64,000 nucleotides of DNA, from contig CACYHN010000007.1 of the NCBI GenBank assembly GCA_902774275.1, positions 1 through 64,000 of the forward strand. Direction: 5' to 3'. Both the position numbers and the translations under genes were made by a program. Shown here one piece after another: positions 35,957-44,759 of this stretch (the stretch's first letter is position 1; every line of letters starts with the position of its first letter). The notes under the pieces were generated by a model that was not told where the DNA came from, did not search any database, and saw only the letters and a program-made list of their open reading frames with translations. The stretch comes from an uncultured Bacteroidales bacterium. GTDB taxonomy: Bacteria; Bacteroidota; Bacteroidia; Bacteroidales; Bacteroidaceae.

Positions 35957-37093
35957 ATGGAGAATCCATTTTATATATCAGGACTAATTCCTGAAGAATT
36001 TTTTTGCGATAGAGACTACGAGACTCAGTGGCTTGTACGTACTTTACAAAACAAAGCAAATGTTCTGCTCACATCCCCGCGCAGGATGGGTAAGACACAA
36101 TTGATAAAACATACATATGCCCAGCCGTCCATCAAGGATATCTATTACACTTTTTATGTGGACATATATCCCACTACAAGCATTAATGAATTGGTGCTCT
36201 TTTTAAGCAAAGAAATATACAATGTTCTGGTTCCAAAAGGCAAAGCCGTACTTGACCGTTTCCTGTCCACCATTCACTCTCTATCCGGCAGTTTTGGATA
36301 CAATCCTATTACCGGATTTCCTTCATTCGATGTAAAGATGGGCGATATACACTCTCCGCAGCTCACTCTCGAGGAGATATTCAACTATTTGGAACATGCT
36401 GATAAGCCATGCATATTTGCCATAGACGAGTTCCAGCAGATTTCACATTATCCCGAGAAAAACGTAGAGGCTCTATTGCGCTCATATATCCAAGGCATGA
36501 ACAACTGCCGTTTCATTTACGCAGGCAGCAACCGTCATGTACTTGAAAACATGTTTAATAGTGCAGCAAAACCTTTCTACAATAGCGCTGAACAATTTTA
36601 TTTGGATTGCATTCCTAAAGATATTTATACCGGATTTGCAATAGAACAATTCAGAAACAGCCAAAGAGTATTGACTCCTGATGCCGCAAATCTGGCTTAC
36701 GATCTGTTTGAAGGACACACCTATTACGTCCACAACCTGTTGCACAATGCATTTGCATACATTGACTCCAATATAACGGTTGACAAGGATGAGATAAACC
36801 GGATACTTGATAACACCCTACAGGAGAAAGAACACAGTTTTTCTTCAACTCTAAGCCAGCTGAATTATCAGCAGAAAGAAACACTCGTAGCTATTGCCAA
36901 AGAAGGAAACGCCACGGGTGTTACATCTGTAGCATTTGTAAAAAAACACTCCCTCAAATCACCTAGTTCAGTTCAATATGCAATCTCAACTTTACTGGAA
37001 AGCCAGTTGTTGACTTACGAGAATCGGGGACGAATCAAAATATATCGTCTTGCAGACCGTTTCCTGGAGAAATGGATTTGCCGTACTTACTAA
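35957..37093 (+). CDS. AAA-type ATPase (archaeal-ATPase/PF01637-like) with C-terminal winged helix
   Basis: A 378-residue STAND-like ATPase. Walker A is SPRRMGKTQL (residues 40-49) and Walker B is CIFAIDEFQQI (near 152-162); a sensor-like FIYAGSNRHVL follows near 187. The C-terminal ~80 residues look like a winged-helix domain (SVAFVKKHSLKSPSSVQYAI). Proteins of this type are common, often mobile, in Bacteroidota and archaea, and their role is mostly unknown. It has its own promoter, a moderate AT bias, and stands alone next to a tRNA and repeat elements. It ends 1 base from the convergent gene at 37095. Confidence 0.82.
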   Translation: MENPFYISGLIPEEFFCDRDYETQWLVRTLQNKANVLLTSPRRMGKTQLIKHTYAQPSIKDIYYTFYVDIYPTTSINELVLFLSKEIYNVLVPKGKAVLDRFLSTIHSLSGSFGYNPITGFPSFDVKMGDIHSPQLTLEEIFNYLEHADKPCIFAIDEFQQISHYPEKNVEALLRSYIQGMNNCRFIYAGSNRHVLENMFNSAAKPFYNSAEQFYLDCIPKDIYTGFAIEQFRNSQRVLTPDAANLAYDLFEGHTYYVHNLLHNAFAYIDSNITVDKDEINRILDNTLQEKEHSFSSTLSQLNYQQKETLVAIAKEGNATGVTSVAFVKKHSLKSPSSVQYAISTLLESQLLTYENRGRIKIYRLADRFLEKWICRTY

Positions 37094-37094
37094 G

Positions 37095-40000
37095 TCACCA
37101 GTTCTGGTTGAGGATGTAGGGGATTCCGGAGGCGGTGATGCCGGCAGCATTGATGGTGAAACGGCGGGTGAAGCTGTTGTTGTAGAACTCTACGCGGGCA
37201 TGGCCTGCTTCATCGGTAATTACATTTGGATTCCAATAGAGGGTGCGGCGTGCATCAACATTTCCTTCTATGGGTCCATCGGGGTACTCGGGTGCATAGA
37301 ACTGCACGGTACGGGTGAATCCTTTGACGGTGGTACTCCTGCGGCCAAGATTACGGATCTCATTGTAAAAAAGCAGCTCGTTGTCATTCTTGATCTGTAT
37401 ATCAATCACATAAAACCTATCCCAGTTAAGGATTATCCAACTAAAAAAGTCACTGACCCAAATTTGACGGTCTGGATTATTATGGAATCGGGGTGTTTTC
37501 GGCGGTAATGCGCCGGGATGTTTGCGAGCCCATTCAAGAGTCAATGGGATCAGGTCCGCAAATTCTCTAGGATACATGGGCCTATCATAAAAAATGATGC
37601 TCTTGACATCTATCATATCAATCTGCAAGGGAATGTCAAATGGTTTATGTTCCAACATCTTCTCCTGGTTGTGCACATAAAAGTACGGCCGGACACCTCT
37701 CTCAACATATGTTCCACTTTCATTCTCATTTCCTTCTTCAGCCAATCCCCCATAATCATCTTCTGAATCTTCTATGAATCTGATTCCTCTATCCAGGAAG
37801 TATCCCTCAACATTAGTGGTGTATTCACCCTGATCCAATTCAAACTCAGCATCCTCCTCAGCCTCAAAAGAAGTGAAGGTGTCATAATCAATGAAACGTA
37901 TCTTACCGCCCGTCTCTTCTATGTCAACGTCATCAATCATTCTGCCCAGCTTACGGCGTTGTTCCGCAGTCAGCCCGCTATTGGTAAAATCAACCTTATA
38001 CTCTGCCACCTGGGACGTGTTGTGGTCCAGATCCGTCTCCTGCTTAAAGAACGGTCTGGGCTCAGGACGGTCAGCTCTCTCAAAACGGATACGCTTGTCT
38101 GTCTTATACTTGGATTCACCGTTTTTGTTTTTTGCCATCACATGGATGGTAAAATCACCTCTTCCGTAAAAGTCTGAAAGGTCAAAACCAAAATAACCTG
38201 TAGAATCAGTCTGGTAATCAAAGCTCTCAAACAGAGTCTTGTCATCATTAGGCATCAGTGCCGCATAGATGCTTATGTCCGATACAGGCTGACGTCTTCC
38301 GTATGAGAGTATCCAGCCGTTCATGGTGAGACCTTCCTCAATGCGATGCTTCTCCTCAAAATCCTTCTGTCCTGTCATAGTCTGCCACTCGTAGCGCTCC
38401 CAGCCTTGAACAAGGGTCAACAGATTTAAAGCCTCCCGATGCTCCTCATCATTGGATTCAAGGTACCAGGCGGGGTCATGAATGTATCCCTTCAGGTCTG
38501 ATGATAGCAGCAGGTTGGTCCGTAGGTTATCGGTCCTTCCATTGCCGTAGTCTGCAGCATCACGTATCGACAGGCAGAAACGGTCACGCAGCGGATTGCC
38601 GTCCTGGTCAGTAAGTTTGAACTCGATTACCTCTTTATCGCAAGACTGACGTGACAAGCTGTCTGTATTGACCGCTATCGTGGGACTGTTCAAATTCCCA
38701 CTGCCATGGAATATACTGCGTGATGAAAGAATCCTACCCTCCTTATTGAAAAGAGTTAATCGGCATATACCAACCGGCCAATCTGAGCAGTCTATGTTTA
38801 ACTGACTGTTCTCAACATCCTTTATCTCCTCAAAATAAATCACCTCACCACGACAGGTTACGGCAAACGCCGTCTGCTCACCTATACGGTCCTGCGTACG
38901 CCAGATGTTCACTTGCAAATGTGAGTCAGATAGCATATCGGATATCATGGAGTATCCGCTGATTTCTACAAAAGGCAGCACGGTATGGTATTTCTTGTCA
39001 CTGCCTGATGGAAAGAAATCCGTATTAGTATAGTCTCCTGCGGGAGTTATCAAGAATGAACCCATACCGTCATGAACGGTACGCACAGAATCCCAAACAC
39101 CTGCAACCACCAGAGTTCCTTCAATGCCGAACGCATCACTGCCTATGGCCTTGAATGCCACTCTGCAGGGCAGGCCCTTGACAAAATTGCCTCCCTCAGG
39201 ATAGAATGACACCATGACGTCTTTACCACGCCATTTTTGTTCTCTTTGTTCTTTTTGTTCTTTATATTCACCACGTATCTTTGTCACAAGGGGATTATCC
39301 TCATTGCTAACCACATGTGAGCGGTCATACTCTCCCACAAACTTGGGCTGTGTATAGACGGGAATTACTCGTGAGAAAATAGCCTCGGGACTGAAGTCCA
39401 GCATATTCTGGGTATAGGCTCTTATCTCATAGAATCCACTGGGATATGCCACGATGCCACGTTTCTCACGTGTCTGCTGAGTGCCGGCATCAAGCAGAGA
39501 GATTACGCCATCAGCCTGACCCGCCTCAATCTTTAGTTTCTGCTGAAGGATGAGCTGGCCGGTAGGTGCCAGTAAATCTACATAAAGAACCCCGCTGGGA
39601 GCGCGTTCCAGAGTGGTGGCATGAGTGACAAAAGCCTTGAACCATATGTTTTCTCCCTGAAAATAGGCGGTGTTGTCAAACTCCAGATATACCTTCTCCT
39701 GGGGGAACATGCTGTTGAACCGGTTAATGTTATCGGTAAACTTAATCAGATTATCGGCGTAACCCATAGATTGGACCGCATAAGTCCTGCTTGTATCAGC
39801 AGGAGGACAGTAATCACCAGGAAGGCTGGCTCCCACTCTCTTCTTTGATATTTCACCGGTAAACCTTATGTTGTTGTCTATCACTATTCCCTCTTTAAGG
39901 AATGTGCAGCCTTCTTCCAGAAAAGTTATCCCGGACTCCGTGTAATGGCGGATTCCCTTTACTCTTTCCTTAAAGTTCATAGGAGAACCGTCACCTCTAT

Positions 40001-40985
40001 GGTAGTACCTTATCTTGAGCTCCTTGTCCTTCAGGCCGGAAATCTGAATCGTATTGTCTCCTACACCGGTAGAGTGTTCATTGACATCGACTGGTAAAGA
40101 CATTGATATCTTTCTCTTACCTTTTTCAACTGTTTCAGGCACGGTCAGTATGTATCCGTTCTCGGCCAAACTGTTCTGGGCAAAAGACCTCAGGAAATGC
40201 TGGCTTGAACCCCAATATGCTCTTTGACGATTTGAGTCTATGCTTTGAGCCTGACGTTTTTTAAGCTTCCCATAAGGCTTGTAGTAAAAGTAGCCCAGCA
40301 TATCACATGAAGTGACATTGTTTACCTGCTCAACAGTGAATCTTACCAGATCCACATAAAGTTCATATCCCAGCAAAGGCATATCAATTATCAGGGGTTC
40401 ATACGCCCATGCAGTAAATACGCTCGTAACCACTTTTACCGTATCCAGATATTTTTCATGTTTCTCAACCACATCAACAGAAAGGTAGTCTTTTGCGAAT
40501 CTGGCCTGGCCTATCTGTCTGGTTTGATATGAATATTGGTATGATCTGTCAAACATCAGTACATTTTCATTCTTTATGGTGGCACGCTTGCCCCATTTGT
40601 CATCACCCAGGAACATGGTCTTGAAATAGTCCAGATTTACTTTATCAACCCTGTTGGCCTTGCCCGATACAACAATCTCAGGCAATTCAATATTTGGAGA
40701 GAGAGCTATTGTAAGCATTCCCGGATTACGGTCCAGTTCCATTGCCTTGGCTTGATACCCCACAAAACTGAACACAACCGTAGCGGGAAAGGATACCTCC
40801 TTAAGTTCAAAACGTCCATCGGAATCTGTGGTGGTACCCTGAGTTGTGCCATTAATATAAACCGTAGCAGATGGCAGCGGCTCCTGAGTGAGGCTGTCAA
40901 GAACAACGCCTGTAACGGTACTCTGCCCAAACATAAATGCGGGCATAAGGGATAAGAAAGCAAACAAAAGGACACTTCGCATCAT
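37095..40985 (-). CDS. Large exported protein with carboxypeptidase-regulatory-like domain and macroglobulin-like (MG2) region
   Basis: A 1296-residue envelope protein. Signal peptide MMRSVLLFAFLSLMPAFMFGQ; a carboxypeptidase D regulatory-like domain at about residues 22-95 (STVTGVVLDSLTQEPLPSAT, TTDSDGRFELKEV, VVFSFVGYQAK); a middle region with an MG2-like strand pattern (VYLEFDNTAYFQGENIWFKA, near residue 430); then more beta-sandwich segments and a C-terminal stretch IRFIDYDTFTSFEAEED. It resembles proteins annotated as TonB-dependent-receptor plug-like or alpha-2-macroglobulin-like, but there is no beta-barrel. Its substrate is unknown. Own promoter at 41029. Confidence 0.8.
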   Translation of the reverse strand: MMRSVLLFAFLSLMPAFMFGQSTVTGVVLDSLTQEPLPSATVYINGTTQGTTTDSDGRFELKEVSFPATVVFSFVGYQAKAMELDRNPGMLTIALSPNIELPEIVVSGKANRVDKVNLDYFKTMFLGDDKWGKRATIKNENVLMFDRSYQYSYQTRQIGQARFAKDYLSVDVVEKHEKYLDTVKVVTSVFTAWAYEPLIIDMPLLGYELYVDLVRFTVEQVNNVTSCDMLGYFYYKPYGKLKKRQAQSIDSNRQRAYWGSSQHFLRSFAQNSLAENGYILTVPETVEKGKRKISMSLPVDVNEHSTGVGDNTIQISGLKDKELKIRYYHRGDGSPMNFKERVKGIRHYTESGITFLEEGCTFLKEGIVIDNNIRFTGEISKKRVGASLPGDYCPPADTSRTYAVQSMGYADNLIKFTDNINRFNSMFPQEKVYLEFDNTAYFQGENIWFKAFVTHATTLERAPSGVLYVDLLAPTGQLILQQKLKIEAGQADGVISLLDAGTQQTREKRGIVAYPSGFYEIRAYTQNMLDFSPEAIFSRVIPVYTQPKFVGEYDRSHVVSNEDNPLVTKIRGEYKEQKEQREQKWRGKDVMVSFYPEGGNFVKGLPCRVAFKAIGSDAFGIEGTLVVAGVWDSVRTVHDGMGSFLITPAGDYTNTDFFPSGSDKKYHTVLPFVEISGYSMISDMLSDSHLQVNIWRTQDRIGEQTAFAVTCRGEVIYFEEIKDVENSQLNIDCSDWPVGICRLTLFNKEGRILSSRSIFHGSGNLNSPTIAVNTDSLSRQSCDKEVIEFKLTDQDGNPLRDRFCLSIRDAADYGNGRTDNLRTNLLLSSDLKGYIHDPAWYLESNDEEHREALNLLTLVQGWERYEWQTMTGQKDFEEKHRIEEGLTMNGWILSYGRRQPVSDISIYAALMPNDDKTLFESFDYQTDSTGYFGFDLSDFYGRGDFTIHVMAKNKNGESKYKTDKRIRFERADRPEPRPFFKQETDLDHNTSQVAEYKVDFTNSGLTAEQRRKLGRMIDDVDIEETGGKIRFIDYDTFTSFEAEEDAEFELDQGEYTTNVEGYFLDRGIRFIEDSEDDYGGLAEEGNENESGTYVERGVRPYFYVHNQEKMLEHKPFDIPLQIDMIDVKSIIFYDRPMYPREFADLIPLTLEWARKHPGALPPKTPRFHNNPDRQIWVSDFFSWIILNWDRFYVIDIQIKNDNELLFYNEIRNLGRRSTTVKGFTRTVQFYAPEYPDGPIEGNVDARRTLYWNPNVITDEAGHARVEFYNNSFTRRFTINAAGITASGIPYILNQNW

Positions 40986-41028
40986 AAGCAGGGTTATTGG
41001 TCTCTATATATAGGTTGCAATAACATGC

Positions 41029-41036
41029 CAAAAGTA
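41029..41036 (-). promoter_or_regulatory. -7 box of the 1296-residue protein gene
   Basis: The minus strand reads TACTTTTG, about 45 bases before the ATG at 40985. No clear -33 element is seen. Confidence 0.5.
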
Positions 41037-41088
41037 AAACTAATAATGCTAAAAATGAGACTCAATAGGAATAAATTAGAGGGCAAGG

Positions 41089-41244
41089 TTTGGGGCGGAT
41101 TCGCTTACGCGCATCCTTGTCCCTTTGGGGCGGATTCGCTTACGCGCATCCGCAAACCCCTGCGGGGCGAATTCGCTTACGCGCATCCGCAAACCCCTGC
41201 GGGGCGGATTCGCTGACGCGCATCCGCAATCCCCTGCGGGGAGC
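41089..41244. repeat. Tandem repeat, four units of 35-37 bases
   Basis: Units contain GGGGCGGATTCGCTTACGCG followed by CATCC and a C-rich tail that pairs with the next G-rich start, so each junction forms a CCCC-TGC-GGGG-type hairpin. The four units are nearly identical, with a few substitutions (GCGAATTC in one, GCTGACG in another) and a shorter tail in the first. It looks like a slipped-strand minisatellite. There are no unique spacers, so it is not a CRISPR. Confidence 0.85.
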
Positions 41245-41286
41245 TAACTGGGCAAAGCAAATTACATCCAGGCTACGCCAGGATGA

Positions 41287-41349
41287 GTTTTATTTGCAGT
41301 CGGCCCCTAATGCAAGCAAGCTTGCCTTGTGGCCGACTACAAATAAAAC
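41287..41349 (-). repeat. Long hairpin next to the tRNA-Val terminator
   Basis: A 19-base arm at 41287-41305 (GTTTTATTTGCAGTCGGCC) pairs with 41331-41349 with one odd position. Read on the minus strand that position is a G-U pair; on the plus strand it is a C/A mismatch. This favours a minus-strand RNA. An inner GCAAG-CAAG-CTTGC hairpin is in the loop. Confidence 0.6.
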
Positions 41350-41370
41350 GACCACCCTCACGGGTGGTCA
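41344..41370 (-). terminator. tRNA-Val (CAC) terminator
   Basis: Minus-strand stem GACCACCC / GGGTGGTC with a 4-base loop, followed by GTTTTATTT, 10 bases after the tRNA. Confidence 0.75.
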
Positions 41371-41379
41371 TTTGCTTTG

Positions 41380-41454
41380 TGTTTCGTGGCGGGTTCGAAC
41401 CGCCGACCTCTTGCGTGTGAAGCAAGCGCTCTGAACCGGCTGAGCTAACGAAAC
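41380..41454 (-). tRNA. tRNA-Val (CAC)
   Basis: Minus-strand cloverleaf: acceptor GTTTCGT / ACGAAAC, D arm GCTCAGCCGGTTCAGAGC, anticodon stem CTTGC / GCAAG with loop TTCACAC (anticodon CAC), T arm GGCGGTTCGAACCCGCC. Discriminator A; CCA not encoded. Confidence 0.93.
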
Positions 41455-41456
41455 CG

Positions 41457-41645
41457 AACGTTAAGCCAAACGAACAAAGGGAACTTGTTCTCTTTGTATT
41501 CTTATGAAGCGACGGGAAAAAGGAACTCGTTCATTTTTCACGTTGATTCAGAAGAATCAAGCGAGCTGGCTCGCTTTGTCGTGGCGGAGTGAGGTCGACG
41601 AAGTCAACCCGTTTTCAAGGTCGAGCAAAACTCAACCTTTTTTTA
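41457..41645. repeat. Hairpin cluster upstream of tRNA-Val (CUUG module)
   Basis: This holds CGTTAAGCCAAACGAA and then a CUUG-capped hairpin ACAAAGGGAAC-TT-GTTCTCTTTGT (41474-41497). The same ~40 bases occur, inverted, at about 16471-16518 with a changed but still paired stem. Further hairpins follow: GAAAAAGGAAC / GTTCATTTTTC, GATTC-AGAA-GAATC, AAGCGAG-CTGG-CTCGCTT, and AAGGTCGAG / CTCAACCTT (paired with a G-U on the minus strand). The tract lies between a far -7 box and the tRNA and would be its leader. Confidence 0.6.
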
Positions 41646-41653
41646 ACCGGACA

Positions 41654-41661
41654 CAAAGATA
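41654..41661 (-). promoter_or_regulatory. Possible distal promoter of tRNA-Val (CAC)
   Basis: Minus-strand TATCTTTG. It is about 200 bases before the tRNA, with the hairpin cluster between. No -33 match at the expected spacing. Confidence 0.45.
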
Positions 41662-41718
41662 AGCCTTTTTTACAATATCTATCCTTAGGAATCTTTTTAT
41701 TCGGTGTAAAAAACACGT

Positions 41719-42474
41719 TTACCAGTATTCTATAACGCGTTCAAGATTCTCAACAGGCAGATGGTTACGGTTGGCTGTACGTGCCTTGAGCCAGTTCCCC
41801 TTTTCATCGAACTCAGTATACCTTGTATAGATTATCTCTTCTGTCTCATCATCCGATGTGGTGACATGCTTCTCTATCAGATTGTAATCTTTATCATAAA
41901 CATTCAATTGATAAGCCTCAAAACCGGTCTGGGGATGAGTCTCCTTAACTTCTATTGGATAGCCTTTGCGGTCAGTCTTGATTATGCTTATGGTAACGGT
42001 CTTTCCGTCCTCAATGACCACTGTTTTGTGCCTGCGTCCGAATGAGCTCTTCTTAACCACCATCCTCACTGTATTGCCAAGCACCTCCTTATTATATTCC
42101 AATGTTCGTTTATTGTTTGACAACAGATTAAGGCGTGCTATAACCCTGTTTCCCGATTTTTGGGTACTGCGTATGCACACGCCCTTGTCAAACAGGCTCT
42201 CGGCTTCACCAAGCACCCTGCCTACACTGTCCATCTGGGCGGAACAGATCTCATTCCCGTTGATATCATATGCCGATGCTTCCATAGACATAACATCGGT
42301 ATAAGCCCTGTTTCCATGCCACATCTCAGGTTCCTTATGTATTACGGTAACCTTCTGGACACGCCCTTTCATACCTCCAAACGGTATCTCCTGATAACCG
42401 TTGCCGCAGGATGACATTACAGATGCTACAACAGCCAGAACGGCACAATATCTTACAATAGACCTTGATTTCAT
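41719..42474 (-). CDS. Lipoprotein of unknown function
   Basis: A 251-residue lipoprotein. The N-terminus has a hydrophobic stretch ending in the lipobox VMSSC (Cys near residue 23). The mature part has repeated short motifs of the YD/RHS-like kind (AYDINGNEICSAQMDSVGRV; YTEFDEKGNWLKAR; VYDKDYNLIEK), each spaced like the strands of a beta-fold. No enzyme motif is seen. It is a single gene between a repeat-rich gap and a DUF3109 gene. Confidence 0.75.
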   Translation of the reverse strand: MKSRSIVRYCAVLAVVASVMSSCGNGYQEIPFGGMKGRVQKVTVIHKEPEMWHGNRAYTDVMSMEASAYDINGNEICSAQMDSVGRVLGEAESLFDKGVCIRSTQKSGNRVIARLNLLSNNKRTLEYNKEVLGNTVRMVVKKSSFGRRHKTVVIEDGKTVTISIIKTDRKGYPIEVKETHPQTGFEAYQLNVYDKDYNLIEKHVTTSDDETEEIIYTRYTEFDEKGNWLKARTANRNHLPVENLERVIEYW

Positions 42475-42497
42475 ATCTTAGAATCCGTTTAAAGTTC

Positions 42498-43079
42498 TTA
42501 AATAATGTTCTGTTTCTTCATTTCACTCACCGTCAGCTCCAGTTCATCATACCACTCCTGTCCGAAACGGCGGATGAGAGGTTCTTTCAGGCACTTATAT
42601 ACAGGAATATGTTCCCGGTGCCCTTTAATGACCGCTGCCTGGCACACATCCCAACGGTTGTAGTTCAATCCCCAATAGGGGCCCAGTTTCCTGACACGGA
42701 TAGGATACAGATGACATGACACCGGTTTTATGAAACTCACCTTACCTTCACGATATGCCTTCTCGATGGCACAGTAGCAGCAGCCGTCCTCATCATAACA
42801 TGTAAAGACGCAGTCCTTTCCGTTTACTATCTGGGTTACAAGTTCACCCTCGGGATCAGGGTATGCAACACCCCTCTCCTCTATAGCCTTAATGGCATCG
42901 GCCGATAACATGGGGCTGATTACGGGAAGGATACGCTCTATCTCTGCAATCTCATCGGGAGTGACCGGCGCACCTGCATCACCCTCCACACAGCATGCGC
43001 CGTGACATTTCTTAAGGTCACAGCAGAACTCCTTGGTTATGACATCGAGCGATACTATTGTGTCTTGGATCTGTACCAT
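42498..43079 (-). CDS. DUF3109 family cysteine-rich protein
   Basis: A 193-residue cytoplasmic protein with conserved cysteines: CCDLKKCHGACCVEGDAGAP near residues 19-38, CVFTCYDEDGCCYCAIE near 88-104, and SCHLYPIRV near 121. These match the DUF3109 (YkgJ-related) family, thought to bind zinc or an iron-sulfur cluster. Function is unknown. Own promoter at 43102-43109. Confidence 0.88.
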   Translation of the reverse strand: MVQIQDTIVSLDVITKEFCCDLKKCHGACCVEGDAGAPVTPDEIAEIERILPVISPMLSADAIKAIEERGVAYPDPEGELVTQIVNGKDCVFTCYDEDGCCYCAIEKAYREGKVSFIKPVSCHLYPIRVRKLGPYWGLNYNRWDVCQAAVIKGHREHIPVYKCLKEPLIRRFGQEWYDELELTVSEMKKQNII

Positions 43080-43101
43080 CGGCGGTTTACATTCAGGATG
43101 G

Positions 43102-43130
43102 CAAAAGTAATGATTTTATTGCTATCTTAG
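43102..43130. promoter_or_regulatory. Divergent promoter pair
   Basis: The minus strand reads TACTTTTG (43109-43102) for the DUF3109 gene at 43079. The plus strand reads TATCTTAG (43123-43130), a one-base variant of the -7 box, for the DUF456 gene at 43149. Confidence 0.5.
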
Positions 43131-43148
43131 CGGCAAATTAGGCAAATC

Positions 43149-43628
43149 ATGTGGTTAACCGTACTGATAGTGCTGGCCGTTATTCTGGGCGTGGCAGGTA
43201 TAATAGGCAGCATCGTTCCGGGGCTTCCCGGGCCACCGCTCAGCTGGGTAGGTGTGCTACTGGCTTTCCTGAGCCATAAGTTAGGTGGGGCCGATATGTC
43301 CCTTACTTTTGTGCTTATCTGGCTTGGAGTGACAATTATCGTTACAATTCTTGACTACATCGTTCCCGCCAAATTCACCAAGTTGGCCGGCGGAACCAAG
43401 GCCGGAAGCCAGGGAGCACTGATAGGAATGATTATAGGAATGTTCCTTACACCCATAGGTATGATCCCGTGCAGCCTTTTAGGTGCTTTCCTTGCCGAGC
43501 TGTTTCAGTCAGAAAAGAGTGTCGGCGGGGCCTTGAAGTCTGCTCTGGGCACTTTTGCAGGTTTTCTGGTTGGCACAGGCATGAAACTTATTGTCACTGT
43601 AACCATGACATATTATATACTTTTCTAA
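43149..43628 (+). CDS. DUF456 domain membrane protein
   Basis: A 159-residue integral membrane protein with about four hydrophobic helices. The motif GSIVPGLPGPPLSWVGVLLA near residues 20-40 and the glycine-rich helices GALIGMIIGMFLTPIGMIPCS and GFLVGTGMKL are typical of DUF456. Function is unknown. It is transcribed divergently from DUF3109. Confidence 0.88.
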   Translation: MWLTVLIVLAVILGVAGIIGSIVPGLPGPPLSWVGVLLAFLSHKLGGADMSLTFVLIWLGVTIIVTILDYIVPAKFTKLAGGTKAGSQGALIGMIIGMFLTPIGMIPCSLLGAFLAELFQSEKSVGGALKSALGTFAGFLVGTGMKLIVTVTMTYYILF

Positions 43629-43637
43629 AAAAAAGTT

Positions 43638-43645
43638 TAACTTTG
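43638..43645 (+). promoter_or_regulatory. -7 box of the secreted hydrolase
   Basis: TAACTTTG, 55 bases before the ATG at 43700. Confidence 0.55.
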
Positions 43646-43699
43646 CCTGTCCTTTGCAGATATTAAGTACAGATTATTACTTCTTAATTACACAATAAT

Positions 43700-44749
43700 A
43701 TGAAAAAACAGATTCTTCTTGCAGCGGCTGTCGTTATGTCGCTCACATGTTTCGCCCAGTTCCCGGGCGGTGGTGGTTTTCCTGGTGGCGGTATGCCTCC
43801 TATGGGTGGCGGTATGCCCCCGATGGGTGGTGGCGGATTCGGCGGTTTTGGCGGATTCGGTGGTCCTCAGGGTGGTGCACAGGTTGAGTGCTCCGAGAAA
43901 TTCACAGACATCAACTATGCCGGCGATGACGGTCAGGTTTATCACATGCTTGACATCTATCTGCCCAAGGAGGTTAAGGATAAGTATCCCGTGGTTGTAC
44001 ACATTTACGGTAGCGCATGGGGCAGCAACAGCTCAAAGGGTATGGCCGATGTGAACACTATCGGTCAGGCTCTCCTCAATGCCGGTTATGCAGTGGTTTG
44101 CCCTAACCACCGTTCAATTGCCGACGGCAAGTGGCCTGCTCAGGTTAACGATATCAAGGCCGTTATCCGCTTTATCCGCGCTAACGCAGCCAAGTACAAA
44201 TTCGATACCTCATTCATCGCTATATCAGGTTTCTCATCAGGTGGTCACCTGAGTGCCGTTACCGCTCTGTCAAACGGTGTCAAGATTGGCAAGTACGGCA
44301 CAGCCGAATATGACATTGAGGGTAACGTAGGCCCCTACACCAAGGAGTCAAGTTATGTAAACGCATTCTGCGACTGGTCAGGTCCCACAGAGCTTCTGCA
44401 CATGGACTGCGGCAACGCCATGATATTCGGTGGTCCCGGTAACACTCCCGAGGAGCAGCTTATCGGCGCTCCCAAGGAGGGCAACGAGGACAAGTTCATG
44501 CTTCTGAGCGCAACAGGTTTCCTGGATAAGAATGACGTAGCAGGTTACATGTTCCACGGTGATGCAGATCCCATTGTAGCATCATGCGTAAGCCAGTATC
44601 TCTATGACAAGATGCAGGAGGCTGGTGTAGAGAGTTACATCGTACGCGTACCCGAGGGCAGCCACGGCGGCGCAGCCATGTACACCGAGGAGAACCTCAA
44701 GAAAATGACCGACTTCCTGGACGCCCAGCGCGCCAAGGCCAAGAAATAA
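43700..44749 (+). CDS. Secreted alpha/beta hydrolase (esterase-like) with Gly/Pro/Met-rich N-terminal linker
   Basis: A 349-residue exported hydrolase. Signal peptide MKKQILLAAAVVMSLTCFAQ, then a low-complexity stretch (residues 21-60) with repeated PPMGGG and GGFGGF units. The catalytic domain shows the oxyanion-hole HIYGSAWG, the nucleophile elbow ISGFSSGGHLS (Ser in GFSSG), FHGDADPIV with the acid residue, and EGSHGG with the histidine. It is related to BD-FAE/esterase-like enzymes of polysaccharide or ester breakdown. A good terminator follows. Confidence 0.88.
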   Translation: MKKQILLAAAVVMSLTCFAQFPGGGGFPGGGMPPMGGGMPPMGGGGFGGFGGFGGPQGGAQVECSEKFTDINYAGDDGQVYHMLDIYLPKEVKDKYPVVVHIYGSAWGSNSSKGMADVNTIGQALLNAGYAVVCPNHRSIADGKWPAQVNDIKAVIRFIRANAAKYKFDTSFIAISGFSSGGHLSAVTALSNGVKIGKYGTAEYDIEGNVGPYTKESSYVNAFCDWSGPTELLHMDCGNAMIFGGPGNTPEEQLIGAPKEGNEDKFMLLSATGFLDKNDVAGYMFHGDADPIVASCVSQYLYDKMQEAGVESYIVRVPEGSHGGAAMYTEENLKKMTDFLDAQRAKAKK

Positions 44750-44759
44750 TCAACCAGGC

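Noticed and set aside
35957..37093. The lone ATPase as part of a defence system
   Set aside because: No effector, nuclease or toxin gene lies beside it; both neighbours are a tRNA and an envelope protein.
37095..40985. Full TonB-dependent receptor
   Set aside because: The carboxypeptidase-regulatory-like domain is present, but there is no plug and no 22-strand barrel pattern, and no SusD-like partner.
41089..41244. Possible CRISPR array in the short GC-rich repeats
   Set aside because: Units run head to tail without unique spacers, and no cas gene is present.
41090..41434. 114-residue frame with repeated FAYAHP-like sequence
   Set aside because: It is the translation of the tandem repeat and runs into the tRNA-Val gene on the other strand; no promoter or homology.
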